64,000 nucleotides of DNA from an uncultured Bacteroidales bacterium (GTDB taxonomy: Bacteria; Bacteroidota; Bacteroidia; Bacteroidales; Paludibacteraceae). The notes beneath the pieces were generated by a model. It was not told the DNA's origin, did not search any database, and saw nothing but the letters and a program-made list of their open reading frames with translations. Made by a program: the position numbers and the translations under genes. The stretch's first letter is position 1; the number at the start of each line of letters is the position of its first letter. Below, in pieces: positions 53,417-63,511 of this stretch. The DNA lies in assembly GCA_934728255.1 (NCBI GenBank), contig CAKVEC010000009.1, positions 1 to 64,000 on the forward strand, written 5' to 3'.

Positions 53417-53839
53417 ATGAAACGCAAAACACTATCTTTTATCAACCGCTGTCTGGCAGCGATGATGGCATTGCTCGGTTTTCAGGCATGTGGAGGTGGA
53501 AATCAACTCGTTATGTATGGTACGCCCTCTGCTGATTTAGAAATAAAAGGTAAGGTTACAAACCACAAGCAAGAACCTCTGAAAGATATACAGGTTGTTG
53601 TCAATCCTATTGGTAACTGGAAGGATACACTCTATACAAACGAGAACGGAGAGTATCATTGGTCAATTCAACATTATTCCCCGACGGATAGTGCCACGGT
53701 GGTGGTAAATGACACCACAGGACAATATGCTTCGGACAGCACAAAAGTTGCCTATCAATATGACCGCACAAAGGCGGATGATTGGTATGAGGGTGTCGCT
53801 ACTGCCGAGGCGGATTTTGAGTTGAAAGAGAAAGAATAA
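53417..53839 (+). CDS. Small lipoprotein, radical-SAM-associated type
   Basis: 140 residues. Lipobox GFQACGGG; then VMYGTPSADLEIKGKV and a transthyretin-like beta domain (DTLYTNENGEYHW). Paralogue of 4214-4648 with the same MYG-P-x-A opening and QVVV motif. The family name reflects frequent pairing with radical SAM enzymes, but none is adjacent. Alone between prfC and the nucleoside transporter. Confidence 0.75.
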   Translation: MKRKTLSFINRCLAAMMALLGFQACGGGNQLVMYGTPSADLEIKGKVTNHKQEPLKDIQVVVNPIGNWKDTLYTNENGEYHWSIQHYSPTDSATVVVNDTTGQYASDSTKVAYQYDRTKADDWYEGVATAEADFELKEKE

Positions 53840-53856
53840 ACTAAAAAGAATACAAT

Positions 53857-55134
53857 ATGAAAAACATGAAATTGCGATTGATTCTCCTCAATTTTCTTGA
53901 ATTTGCGGTTTGGGGAGCGTATCTCACTTCAATGGGTACCTATCTTGCTACTCACGGACTGGCGACCCATATCGGTTGGTTCTATTCCATTCAGGGTATT
54001 GTCAGCCTGTTTATGCCCGCATTGATGGGTATTGTGGCAGACCGTTGGGTGCCTGCGCAGAAACTGCTCAGTCTGTGCCACGCTTTGGCGGGTGTGTTTA
54101 TGATTGGTGCGGGTGTCTATGGCGTCCTGCTTGGCAACGATATTCAGTTCGGCGTACTCTTCGCCCTCTATACCGTCTCAGTGGCATTCTATATGCCTAC
54201 GTTGGCTCTGAATAACTCGGTGGCTTTCACAGCATTAGGCAAGGCGGGACTGGATACCGTCAAGGATTTTCCGCCTATCCGCGTGTTCGGTACGGTAGGT
54301 TTTATCGCTACGATGTGGATTGTGGATTTGTGCGGTTTCCAGCAGACCAGCCTGCAGTTTGTAGTCAGCGGCGGACTGAGTATCCTGTTGGCACTCTATG
54401 CGCTCACTATGCCCGAGTGTCCGACCAAAGGAAAGGTGGAGAGCAAGTCGTTTGTCGAGGCAATGGGCTTGCAGGCGTTTGCGCTGTTCCGCCAGAAAAA
54501 GATGGCTATTTTCTTCATATTCTCCATGCTGCTCGGTATGTGCCTGCAGATTACCAACAGTTACGCCAACCCGTTCATTACCAGTTTCGGCGCGATTGAC
54601 GCTTTTGCCGATACATTCGGTGTGCAGCATGCGAATATGCTTATTTCCATTTCGCAAATCTGCGAAGCACTCTGTATCCTTGCCATTCCGTTCTTTCTGA
54701 AACGCTATGGCATTAAGAATGTGATGCTTATGGCTATGTTCGCATGGGTGTTGCGCTTCGGTTTGTTCGGTGCAGGCAACCCCGGTATGCCCGGTGTCAT
54801 CCTGTTTGTGCTGAGTTGTGTGGTATATGGTTTTGCATTCGATTTCTTCAATATCTCGGGTGGTATGTATGTCGATCAGGAGGTCAATATAGCAGAGCGC
54901 AGCAGTGCGCAAGGGCTGTTTATGATGATGACCAACGGACTCGGGGCAACGATAGGTACGCTTTCCGCACAGGCTATTGTGAACCATTTTGTGTATGCCG
55001 AGAGCGTACAAGCCGCAGGGGCTATGGCTGTTTGGCAGGGCTGGCAAGCCGCATGGTATATCTTCGCCGCCTTCGCCTTGGTGGTTGCCATATCATTCTG
55101 GATTATCTTCCCCAAGACACCCGTGAAGAAATAA
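53857..55134 (+). CDS. NupG-like nucleoside transporter (MFS)
   Basis: 425 residues with twelve predicted helices. Nucleoside:H+ symport family: LNFLEFAVWGAYLTSMGTYL at the N-terminus and GIVADRWVPAQKLL after helix 2 fit NupG/XapB types. Imports nucleosides for salvage. Ends at a terminator whose stem carries the next gene's promoter. Confidence 0.87.
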   Translation: MKNMKLRLILLNFLEFAVWGAYLTSMGTYLATHGLATHIGWFYSIQGIVSLFMPALMGIVADRWVPAQKLLSLCHALAGVFMIGAGVYGVLLGNDIQFGVLFALYTVSVAFYMPTLALNNSVAFTALGKAGLDTVKDFPPIRVFGTVGFIATMWIVDLCGFQQTSLQFVVSGGLSILLALYALTMPECPTKGKVESKSFVEAMGLQAFALFRQKKMAIFFIFSMLLGMCLQITNSYANPFITSFGAIDAFADTFGVQHANMLISISQICEALCILAIPFFLKRYGIKNVMLMAMFAWVLRFGLFGAGNPGMPGVILFVLSCVVYGFAFDFFNISGGMYVDQEVNIAERSSAQGLFMMMTNGLGATIGTLSAQAIVNHFVYAESVQAAGAMAVWQGWQAAWYIFAAFALVVAISFWIIFPKTPVKK

Positions 55135-55158
55135 GGAACTATTTATGCAACAAAGTTT

Positions 55159-55202
55159 GCAGACCCACAAACGCTTTTCGTTTGTGGGTCTGCTTTTTTT
55201 TT
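55159..55202 (+). terminator. Terminator overlapping the dnaX promoter
   Basis: Perfect 15-base stem (55159-55173 with 55179-55193), 5-base loop, then seven T. The 3' arm contains TTTG that doubles as the dnaX -33 element. Confidence 0.92.
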
Positions 55203-55212
55203 CGTAACTTTG
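55182..55212 (+). promoter_or_regulatory. Promoter of dnaX, embedded in terminator
   Basis: TTTG 55181-55184, 20-base spacer, TAACTTTG 55205-55212. ATG at 55231, leader about 15 bases. Confidence 0.78.
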
Positions 55213-55230
55213 TGCGCTAATTTATTATTT

Positions 55231-56922
55231 ATGGAGAATTATATTGTTTCTGCGCGCAAGTACCGCCCGATGACGTTTGAGACCGTCGTGGGGCAGAAAG
55301 CCCTGACGTCTACCCTGCAAAACGCCATCCGTCAGAACCATCTGGCGCATGCGTACCTGTTTTGCGGACCGCGCGGCGTGGGCAAAACCACTTGTGCGCG
55401 TATCTTCGCCAAGACTATCAACTGCCTCCACCCGACTGCCGAATACGACGCCTGTAACGAGTGCGAGTCGTGCCGTGCGTTCAATGAGCAGCGGTCGTTT
55501 AATATCCACGAGTTGGATGCTGCAAGCAACAACTCGGTGGATGACATCCGTGCGCTGATCAATGAGGTGCGTATCCCGCCGCAGATCGGTAAGTACTCGG
55601 TTTATATCATCGACGAGGTGCATATGCTCTCGCCGGGGGCATTCAATGCCTTGCTTAAAACCTTGGAGGAACCGCCATCGTATGCGATCTTCATCTTGGC
55701 AACCACAGAGAAACACAAGGTGCTACCTACCATCCTGAGCCGCTGCCAAGTGTACGATTTCTCGCGTATCACAATAGCCGACACGGTGGCACATTTGCAG
55801 AATGTGGCGGCAAAAGAGGGTATCACCGTGAGTGAAGAGGCACTCAACGTGGTAGCGCAGAAAGCCGACGGAGGTATGCGTGATGCACTCAGTATCTTCG
55901 ACCAGTTGGTTTCGTTCTGCGGCAACGAGATAACCTACGAGCGCACTATCGAGGTCTTGAACGTACTGGATACAGAGTACTATTTCCGCTTGACAGACTG
56001 CGCCTTGCACAACGATGTGAGCGGCTCTTTGCTATTGCTCAACGAGGTGCTGCAGAAAGGCTTTGATGCCGGCAATTTCATTACGGGTTTTGCGCAGCAC
56101 TTGCGCAATGTGCTTGTCTCGAAAGACCCGCAGACGGTGTCGCTCCTCGAGACCTCGGACGCTATCCGGCAGCATTATGCACAGCAGGCGCAACAGTGTC
56201 CGCCGCTATGGATTTTCCGTGCATTGGAAATTATCAACACCTGCGACATCAACTACCGCACGGCACGCAACAAACGCTTGACGGTGGAATTGGCATTGGT
56301 CAAATTGGCGGCTCCTGTAGCGGCAGTCCCGCAAGCGCAGTCCGTACCTGCACAACCCCAGTCGGCACGTCCTGCAGCCCAACCCGCCCCGCAGGTACAG
56401 GCTTCCCGTCCTGCTCCCGCTCCGCAACCTGCCCCGAAGCCTGCCCCCAAGGTAGCTCCGCAGATGCTCACTATCCCGCAAGTGCCGACGGCGGGCAGCG
56501 CACCAGTGCAGCCGCAGGCGGCACAACCACAGCAGCAGGCTGCTCCTCAAACCAACCGTACCACCCCTTTTACGGCGGACCAATTCAATGACGCGTGGAT
56601 TGGTCTGGGTACTCATTTCGCAGAGGAACCGCGTCTGCAAAGCCTGATTGTGGACTATCGTCCTGTCTATGCGGGCAGTATGCCTATACGGGTGGAAATG
56701 CCTAACCCGTGGCAGTTGGACGAATTGAAAAGTCATCTGCAGGAGATTTATCGCCTGTTGCGTGATCGCCTGCAAAACGATACTATCACTTTTGAACTGA
56801 CCTTGGCGCAGTACTCTCGCACGCAGTTGGCATTCACTAATGAAGAGAAATACAAGGTAATGCTGGAGAAAAATGCGGCTTTGGCACAACTGAAAACGGA
56901 CTTGGATTTACAACTGGATTGA
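55231..56922 (+). CDS. dnaX: DNA polymerase III subunit gamma/tau
   Basis: 563 residues. Clamp loader ATPase. Walker A GPRGVGKTTCARIFA, zinc site with CDACNECESC-type Cys (DACNECESCRAF), Walker B IIDEVHM, SRC motif LSRCQ. C-terminal extension has a long Ala/Pro/Gln-rich linker (about 365-450) and a tau-like domain. No slippery A6G sequence noticed. ATG chosen because earlier frame start lies before the promoter box. Its stop overlaps the ygiQ start. Confidence 0.95.
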   Translation: MENYIVSARKYRPMTFETVVGQKALTSTLQNAIRQNHLAHAYLFCGPRGVGKTTCARIFAKTINCLHPTAEYDACNECESCRAFNEQRSFNIHELDAASNNSVDDIRALINEVRIPPQIGKYSVYIIDEVHMLSPGAFNALLKTLEEPPSYAIFILATTEKHKVLPTILSRCQVYDFSRITIADTVAHLQNVAAKEGITVSEEALNVVAQKADGGMRDALSIFDQLVSFCGNEITYERTIEVLNVLDTEYYFRLTDCALHNDVSGSLLLLNEVLQKGFDAGNFITGFAQHLRNVLVSKDPQTVSLLETSDAIRQHYAQQAQQCPPLWIFRALEIINTCDINYRTARNKRLTVELALVKLAAPVAAVPQAQSVPAQPQSARPAAQPAPQVQASRPAPAPQPAPKPAPKVAPQMLTIPQVPTAGSAPVQPQAAQPQQQAAPQTNRTTPFTADQFNDAWIGLGTHFAEEPRLQSLIVDYRPVYAGSMPIRVEMPNPWQLDELKSHLQEIYRLLRDRLQNDTITFELTLAQYSRTQLAFTNEEKYKVMLEKNAALAQLKTDLDLQLD

Positions 56923-58628
56923 TGCAGTATGACCTGAAAAAATACCTGCCTACCACCCGCAAAGAGTTGGAACTGCGCGGCTGGGACGAAGTGGATGTTA
57001 TCCTGTTCAGTGGCGATGCCTATATCGACCACCCGCAGTTCGGTGCTGCCGTCATAGGGCGTGTACTCGAAGCAGCGGGCTATCGGGTGGCACTCGTACC
57101 GCAGCCGGACTGGCGCGGAGATCACCGTGATTTTACCAAACTCGGGCGACCGCGACTGTTCTTTGGTATTACGGCAGGCTCTATGGATTCGATGGTGAAC
57201 CACTACACCGCCGCCCGTCGCCGCCGCTCCGATGATGCCTACACCCCCGATGGCAAAGCGGGGATGCGACCCGACTACTGCACCATTACTTACGGCAAGA
57301 TCCTCAAAAAGCATTTTCCCGATGTGCCGGTAGTGATCGGCGGCATCGAGGCTTCTATGCGCCGCCTGACGCACTATGACTATTGGTCGGATCGCTTGAT
57401 GCCCTCTATCCTGGTGGACTCGCAAGCCGACCTCCTTATCTATGGTATGGGCGAGCAGGCGATACTTGACATCGCCCGCAGGGGCATCTGCCATAATATC
57501 CCGCAAACGGCTTATCTGACTGAACAACAGCCGCCTATCGACGAATATGCCATTCTCCTGCACAGCCACGAGGCGGCACTCAAGGACAAACGTTGCCACG
57601 CCGAGAATTTCCGTCTCATCGAGACCGAGAGCAACAAAATACATCAGCAGACCATTGTGCAACCCGTGGGCAAACGTTTCGTAGTAGTCAATCCGTCCTA
57701 CGAACCGATGACCACGGAGGAGTTGGACAGGATTTACGCTCTGCCTTTTCAATACCTCCCACACCCTAAATACAAGGACAAGCGCATACCTGCCTACGAG
57801 ATGATCCGTTTCTCGGTCTGTATGCACCGCGGCTGCTTCGGCGGCTGCTCCTTCTGCACCATCTCGGCGCACCAGGGCAAGCAGATCACTTCCCGCTCCA
57901 AAGCGTCCATTCTGCGGCAGATAGAGCATTTGCAGACACTGCCCGATTGGAAAGGTGTGCTGAGCGACCTCGGCGGACCATCGGCGAATATGTACGGTAT
58001 GCACGGCAAAGACCGCTCTTTGTGCGAGAAATGCGCCCGACCGAGTTGCCTGCAACCGCAAATCTGCAAAAACCTCAATCAAGATTTTCGCCCGCTGCTG
58101 GATATCTATCGTACAGTGGACAAGTTGCCCTATATACGCCACGCTTTTGTCGGGTCGGGGGTGCGCTATGACCTGATGTCGGAGGAGTATGGGCGGCAAC
58201 TCATCACCCGCCACGTGAGCGGGCGGCTTAAAGTGGCACCCGAGCATACCTCACCCGATGTGCTTCACCTGATGCGCAAGCCTTCATGGGAGCATTTCCT
58301 ACAATTCCGCGATTTCTTCTTGCGTATCAACGAGGAAGCGGGGATGCGGCAGCAACTGATTCCTTATTTTATCTCTTCTCACCCCGGTTGCACCAACCGT
58401 GATATGGCAAACCTCGCCGAGTGGACAAAGCGGATGCACTACCACCCCGAGCAGGTGCAGGATTTCACCCCAACGCCGATGACCCTCTCTACCACTATGT
58501 TCTATACAGGGCTCAATCCTTATACGATGAAACCCGTTTATGTGGCACGTACCGAGAAAGAGAAAAAACAGCAAAACCAATACTTCTTCTGGTGGAAAAA
58601 TGAGAAAAAAATATCACATAAATCCTGA
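56922..58628 (+). CDS. YgiQ family radical SAM protein
   Basis: 568 residues. Radical SAM enzyme of unknown reaction. The Cys motif is CMHRGCFGGCSFC with the three cluster Cys; an N-terminal domain with SGDAYIDHPQFGAAVIGR precedes it; the C-terminal third (EHTSPDVLHLMRKP) fits the family. ATG overlaps the dnaX stop (ATGA type). Confidence 0.92.
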   Translation: MQYDLKKYLPTTRKELELRGWDEVDVILFSGDAYIDHPQFGAAVIGRVLEAAGYRVALVPQPDWRGDHRDFTKLGRPRLFFGITAGSMDSMVNHYTAARRRRSDDAYTPDGKAGMRPDYCTITYGKILKKHFPDVPVVIGGIEASMRRLTHYDYWSDRLMPSILVDSQADLLIYGMGEQAILDIARRGICHNIPQTAYLTEQQPPIDEYAILLHSHEAALKDKRCHAENFRLIETESNKIHQQTIVQPVGKRFVVVNPSYEPMTTEELDRIYALPFQYLPHPKYKDKRIPAYEMIRFSVCMHRGCFGGCSFCTISAHQGKQITSRSKASILRQIEHLQTLPDWKGVLSDLGGPSANMYGMHGKDRSLCEKCARPSCLQPQICKNLNQDFRPLLDIYRTVDKLPYIRHAFVGSGVRYDLMSEEYGRQLITRHVSGRLKVAPEHTSPDVLHLMRKPSWEHFLQFRDFFLRINEEAGMRQQLIPYFISSHPGCTNRDMANLAEWTKRMHYHPEQVQDFTPTPMTLSTTMFYTGLNPYTMKPVYVARTEKEKKQQNQYFFWWKNEKKISHKS

Positions 58629-59565
58629 AACCCTTGCCTTGGAGCGCATTGAGCATGGTTTGCTCTACTGGTTGCGGCGGTCGGGATGGTATCTGATTGG
58701 CGGTATCTGTCTGGGTATTGCTTTCTTCCTGATATATTTTTATTTCTTTCCTTCGCCGCGCGAGGCGCAACTTAGTCAGAAAAACAAAAACCTCGAGGCG
58801 CAGGTGGAACTCCTCAGCAAGCAGGTTGAGCAGATGCAAGTGGTGATGCAAGACCTTAGTCAGCGCGATGAGAACCTCTATCGCGTCCTCTTTGGAGCAG
58901 AACCTATCCCGCTCAATGTCCGCACTGGAGCCACCCATCGTATCGCCTATTATGATTCTATCGCCAAGATGACCAACTCGCAGTTGGTGAGCGACTTGAC
59001 ACAGAAAGTGGATCTCCTGGAGAAGGCTATTTATACACAAGCACGCTCCTATGACGAACTCCTCGAACTGGCAAAAACGCAAGAGGTGCGTATGGAGAAT
59101 ATACCCGCTATTCAACCCGTCCTCAATCAGAACCTTAAACGTGTGGCATCCGGCTATGGTGTCCGTATCGACCCTGTTTACCATGTGCGCCGATTCCACT
59201 CTGGTATGGACTTTACCGCTCCTGTCGGCACCGATGTCTATGCCACTGGCAACGGGCAGGTGGAGTTTGTCGGATGGAAGCAAGGGTATGGCAACACGGT
59301 CATCGTAAACCATGGTTTCGGATATACCACACTCTATGCCCATCTGTATAAGTCTTTGGTGCGCACGGGGCAGAAAGTGAAGCGGAGTGATGTCATCGCC
59401 CTTGTCGGCAATACGGGTAAATCTACAGGACCGCATCTCCATTACGAGGTGCGCTACCAGGACAAACCCGTTGACCCCCGCAATTTCTATTTCTATGACC
59501 TCTCGCCTGAGGAATATGACCAGATGGTGCAACTCAGTAACAACTTCGGCGATATGCTCGACTAA
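58600..59565 (+). CDS. M23 family metallopeptidase, LytM-like
   Basis: 321 residues. Cleaves peptidoglycan crosslinks. Single N-terminal membrane helix (residues about 30-50), coiled coil (about 55-90), then the LytM domain with HSGMDFTAPVGTDVYATGNG and HxH in GPHLHYEV. The ATG at 58600 lies 29 bases inside ygiQ. The Zn ligands appear complete. Expected to act in the periplasm as a cell-wall hydrolase or its activator. Confidence 0.92.
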   Translation: MRKKYHINPETLALERIEHGLLYWLRRSGWYLIGGICLGIAFFLIYFYFFPSPREAQLSQKNKNLEAQVELLSKQVEQMQVVMQDLSQRDENLYRVLFGAEPIPLNVRTGATHRIAYYDSIAKMTNSQLVSDLTQKVDLLEKAIYTQARSYDELLELAKTQEVRMENIPAIQPVLNQNLKRVASGYGVRIDPVYHVRRFHSGMDFTAPVGTDVYATGNGQVEFVGWKQGYGNTVIVNHGFGYTTLYAHLYKSLVRTGQKVKRSDVIALVGNTGKSTGPHLHYEVRYQDKPVDPRNFYFYDLSPEEYDQMVQLSNNFGDMLD

Positions 59566-59745
59566 TAGCAATTCATAATTCATAATTTCCCTGTGATTTC
59601 CAGGACCTTACCCTGTGGATAGCCCGGTTTCATTATGCATTGCAAAGTAAGGTGGATATAAGGAGGATAGGTCGAGAATAGGAGAAAAGAAATACCATAC
59701 AATGCATGTTAATTGTTAATTTTTAATTGTTAATTATCCCACTGC

Positions 59746-59776
59746 TTGCATATTTCAAAAAAAAACAGTACCTTTG
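59746..59776 (+). promoter_or_regulatory. Promoter of tRNA-Pro
   Basis: TTG 59746-59748, 20-base spacer, TACCTTTG 59769-59776; tRNA begins 26 bases after the box. Confidence 0.75.
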
Positions 59777-59802
59777 CACCCGCTTTTGAGATATAGAGCA
59801 TT

Positions 59803-59877
59803 CGGGATATAGTTCAGCCCGGTTAGAATGCCTGCTTTGGGAGCAGGAGGTCGTGAGTTCGAATCTCGCTATCCCGA
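59803..59877 (+). tRNA. tRNA-Pro (anticodon TGG)
   Basis: Acceptor CGGGATA pairs with TATCCCG (59803-59809, 59870-59876), discriminator A. Anticodon stem CCTGC/GCAGG, loop TTTGGGA, anticodon TGG at 59838-59840. TTCGAATC T-loop is standard. CCA not encoded. Confidence 0.95.
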
Positions 59878-59891
59878 CTGGTTGAGTGGAG

Positions 59892-59929
59892 AAAAGCACG
59901 TTGCGTTTTTGCGTAGCGTGCTTTTTTTC
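59892..59929 (+). terminator. Terminator of tRNA-Pro
   Basis: AAAGCACG pairs with CGTGCTTT (59893-59900, 59917-59924), T run after. Confidence 0.85.
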
Positions 59930-60024
59930 TGGGCGTTGTGTAATATTCAACAGGCAAGTGCCAAGTTTGCGAAAATTGCACCAGGGTCCCCAAATGTCTG
60001 ATTGATTTTTCTTTCCTCCCCCCC

Positions 60025-60146
60025 AAAAAAATATACAAATGTATGCAATTCCTATACCTCCGTATAGCAATTACGTAGAAAAGACGTAGAAAGGACGTAG
60101 AAAGAATTGGCTTTTCTTTATAGGATAAACCTGTTTTTTATACACT
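60025..60146. repeat. Approximately 120-base dispersed element, copy 2
   Basis: Same order as copy 1 at 51414-51534: A-rich start, CCTATACCTC, TAGCAATTACGTAGAAAA, GACGTAGAAAGG, AAGAATTGGCTTTT, TAGGATAAACC, TTTTTTATACACT. Same orientation. Confidence 0.85.
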
Positions 60147-60386
60147 TTATGCACTATAGATGTTGTATAAATTGCATAAACATGGTTTTGATGCGGTTTC
60201 CCTAAGTGTAGGCCTCTTTTGGGGGCATAAAATGTATATTCGTAGTTGAAAAAAAACTTCTTAATAATCTCCTATAAATCCACTTTTTAGTATGTATGTG
60301 TAAATGTATATTTATTGATAATCAGTTTGTTATGAGAAATATGTTGTAAAACATACCACTTTTAGCCCACATCAAGGCGAAATAGT

Positions 60387-60417
60387 TTGTTTATAGAATT
60401 TAATTGTAGTAATTTTG
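60387..60417 (+). promoter_or_regulatory. Consensus promoter of susC-susD
   Basis: TTTG 60386-60389, 20-base spacer, TAATTTTG 60410-60417; ATG at 60490, leader about 70 bases. Confidence 0.78.
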
Positions 60418-60489
60418 CAACGGAAAAACTGAAGAATACATTCGCATCGTGAAAAATGTATCGAATTACAAACTAATTACTATAACAAC

Positions 60490-63400
60490 ATGAAACACAA
60501 ACTACTTCTCTTTTTCGCATTATTGTTTGCCAATATGGCGGCAATGGCAGATGTGGTGGTCAGCGGTGTGGTTACCGACCGGCAGCAAGAGCCTGTCATT
60601 GGTGCCAGCGTACTGGAAAAAGGTACGGGCAATGGTACTGTAACCGATTTTGACGGTCGGTTCACGCTTAGCGTGAGCAGTGAGAAAGCCACGCTCGTTA
60701 TCAGTTATGTAGGTATGAAATCTACCGAGATTTCGGCACATACCAAGAGTCCTGTATCGATTGTTCTGCAAGATGATACCGAGGCATTGGACGAGGTGGT
60801 CGTTATCGGTTATGGTACCCAGAAGAAACGCGATGTAACCACTGCCATCTCGTCGGTTTCTACCGATGACATCGAGAAACTGCCTATCACCTCTGCCGCA
60901 CAAGTTATGCAGGGTAAGGCAGCGGGTGTGACCGTGGTGAAGCCTAATGGTCAGCCGGGTGCAGGTATGGTTGTGCGCGTGCGCGGTACCACATCTATGA
61001 ACGCTAGCAACGACCCGCTTTACGTAGTGGACGGAGTGCCGATGACCAATATTGATTTCTTGGCGCCGAATGACATCGAGTCGATGCAGATCCTCAAAGA
61101 CGCATCCTCCGCTGCCATATACGGTTCGCGTGCGGCTAATGGTGTGATTATGATTACCACCAAGGCTGGCAGCAAAAGCAAAGAGAGGATGAACGTGTCA
61201 TTCTCTATGTACGGCGGTTGGACGCAGGTAACCAACCGTATGGAGAGCCTCAACTATGAGCAATATAAGGAGTATCTCGCCGACCTCGGTTCGACGGTGG
61301 TGCTGCCCGACGGCTTGAAGGACGAGACCAACTGGTTTGATGAGACCTACAAAACCGGTTCTACACAGAACTACCAGGTATCCGTCAATGGTAGTACCGA
61401 CAAGGTGAACTACTATATGTCCGGCGGATATGCGAATGAGGGGGGGGTAATCCAGACAACCAAATTCGCACGTTACAACTTCCGCACCGCGCTTGACGCT
61501 GAAATCACCAAGTGGCTGAACGTGGGCGGCAATGTAGCCTACGCCTACAGCGACAACGAAGGCACCATCTCCTCGGGTACGGGTGCCAACCGCGGCGGAT
61601 TGGTTCTGTCGGTTATCAACACACCGACATACGCGCCGATTTACGACCCCGAGAACCCGAACCATTACTATACCAATTTTTATGGCGTGAGCAATATCAC
61701 GCACCCGCTGGAGAATATTGAACGCTATAAGAATCAGCACGATAAACAGCATCGTCTTGTAGCCAGCGGCAAGGGTATCTTTACTCTGTATGATACCAAA
61801 AAGTTCAATCGTTCTGACAACTATACGCATTCGCTGAAATTCACTACCACCTTCACGGAAGACCTGAAGATGGTGAATTTCACCTCGTTCCTCGACCCCG
61901 ACAAGACTTCGTGGGGACGTAACCAGTACGGTGAAGGAACCGATCGACGCACGTCCGATCTCGTAACGGTATGGGATAACGTACTGAGTTACAACACGCA
62001 ACTCGGCAAGAACAACCTCGATGTGATGCTCGGTTCGTCGTACACCCATTCGATGTACACGTATGCGAACATCCAAGGCAGCCACTATGCCGATGGTACG
62101 ATCGAGACACTGAATGCAGCCAACAAGATAGACCCGAGTGCCACCACCACTACCGCCAGCGAGTGGGCGATTATGTCCGCTTTCGCGCGTGTAAGTTACA
62201 ACTATGATTCGCGTTACCTGCTTTCGGTTAACTTCCGTGCAGATGGTTCGTCGAAACTTGCACCCGGACACCGCTGGGGCTATTTCCCCTCGGCAAGCGC
62301 GGCATGGCGTATCTCGGGTGAGGAGTTTATGAAAGACGTTACTTGGATCGACGACCTCAAAATCCGTGGCGGCTGGGGACAGACCGGTAACCAGGCGGGT
62401 ATCGGCGACTATGCCTACCTCGAGCGTTATAATATCAACCGCCAGAACTGGTGGGAGACGGGTAAAGAACACGCCGTACCGACCTACAGCCAGGCTTCGC
62501 TCCGCAATACCGACCTCACATGGGAGACCACTTCGCAGACCAATGTCGGTTTGGATTGGACGTTGCTTCACAATCGTCTGACTTTCAATTTCGATTGGTA
62601 CTACAAGAAAACCACCAATATGCTGATGTGGGTTACTCTGCCTGCCGGTTCGGCTGCCGTATCATCGATACAGCGCAACGAGGGCGAGATGACCAATACG
62701 GGTGTGGAGTTCTCTATTACTTCGCATAACTTCGTGCGCAAGAACTTCCAATGGGACACCCAGTTCAATATCTCGCACAACAAGAACCGTCTCGATAAAC
62801 TGGCTACCAGTCAGGTTTATTACGATGCCAAGGTAACCGATGTGCTGGCTGACTACTGCGTGCGCAACACACCGGGCATGCCGCTCGGCTCGTTCTATGG
62901 CTACAAAACGGGTGGGGTGGACCCCGAGACGGGCGAACTCATCTATTTGGATGTAAACGGCGATGGTGAGGTTACGGCTGCTGACCGCACCTACATCGGA
63001 GACCCTAACCCGGATTTCACTTTTGGTATGACCAACACGTTCCGCTTCTATGGCGTAACCATCAGTTTCCTGCTCCAGGGTTCGTACGGCAACGACATCT
63101 TCAATGCCGGTCGTATCGAGACCGAGGGTATGTACGATGCCAAGAACCAGTCGGTTCGCGTGCTCGACCGCTGGCGTCGTCCGGGTATGGAGACCTCTAT
63201 CCCGAAAGCGGGCTTCGATATGAAGGTGAGCGACTACTTTGTGGAGGACGGTTCGTATATCCGTCTCAAAGACCTCACTATCGGCTATGAGTTCTCGGGC
63301 AAATGGATGCAAAAGATTGGTATGAGCCGTCTGCAACCCTATTTCTCCGCACAGAACCTGCTTACACTCACTCGCTACCTCGGTATGGACCCCGAAGTGA

Positions 63401-63495
63401 ACCAAAACGGCAATTCGGGTACGGTACAAGGGCTTGACTATGGTACCTATCCGCAAACCCGCAGTTTCGTACTCGGTATTAACATCGAATTCTAA
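60490..63495 (+). CDS. SusC/RagA TonB-linked outer-membrane receptor
   Basis: 1001 residues. Imports oligosaccharides or peptides through the outer membrane with a SusD partner. Signal peptide, then a carboxypeptidase-regulatory-like domain (VSGVVTDRQQEPVIGASVL), TonB box-like region DEVVVIGYGTQKKRDVT, plug with RVRGTTSMNASNDPLYVVDGVP and RAANGVIMITTK, then a 22-strand barrel ending FVLGINIEF. Its substrate is not predictable here; adjacent glycan enzymes are not in the window. Confidence 0.95.
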   Translation: MKHKLLLFFALLFANMAAMADVVVSGVVTDRQQEPVIGASVLEKGTGNGTVTDFDGRFTLSVSSEKATLVISYVGMKSTEISAHTKSPVSIVLQDDTEALDEVVVIGYGTQKKRDVTTAISSVSTDDIEKLPITSAAQVMQGKAAGVTVVKPNGQPGAGMVVRVRGTTSMNASNDPLYVVDGVPMTNIDFLAPNDIESMQILKDASSAAIYGSRAANGVIMITTKAGSKSKERMNVSFSMYGGWTQVTNRMESLNYEQYKEYLADLGSTVVLPDGLKDETNWFDETYKTGSTQNYQVSVNGSTDKVNYYMSGGYANEGGVIQTTKFARYNFRTALDAEITKWLNVGGNVAYAYSDNEGTISSGTGANRGGLVLSVINTPTYAPIYDPENPNHYYTNFYGVSNITHPLENIERYKNQHDKQHRLVASGKGIFTLYDTKKFNRSDNYTHSLKFTTTFTEDLKMVNFTSFLDPDKTSWGRNQYGEGTDRRTSDLVTVWDNVLSYNTQLGKNNLDVMLGSSYTHSMYTYANIQGSHYADGTIETLNAANKIDPSATTTTASEWAIMSAFARVSYNYDSRYLLSVNFRADGSSKLAPGHRWGYFPSASAAWRISGEEFMKDVTWIDDLKIRGGWGQTGNQAGIGDYAYLERYNINRQNWWETGKEHAVPTYSQASLRNTDLTWETTSQTNVGLDWTLLHNRLTFNFDWYYKKTTNMLMWVTLPAGSAAVSSIQRNEGEMTNTGVEFSITSHNFVRKNFQWDTQFNISHNKNRLDKLATSQVYYDAKVTDVLADYCVRNTPGMPLGSFYGYKTGGVDPETGELIYLDVNGDGEVTAADRTYIGDPNPDFTFGMTNTFRFYGVTISFLLQGSYGNDIFNAGRIETEGMYDAKNQSVRVLDRWRRPGMETSIPKAGFDMKVSDYFVEDGSYIRLKDLTIGYEFSGKWMQKIGMSRLQPYFSAQNLLTLTRYLGMDPEVNQNGNSGTVQGLDYGTYPQTRSFVLGINIEF

Positions 63496-63511
63496 TTAGG
63501 AGACCCACAAT

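Larger units (their letters stand above)
59878..60489 (+). other. Long gap upstream of susC
   Basis: Holds the tRNA terminator, the 120-base dispersed element (60025-60146), about 220 AT-rich bases without recognised signals and the susC promoter (60387-60417). No gene seen. Confidence 0.7.
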
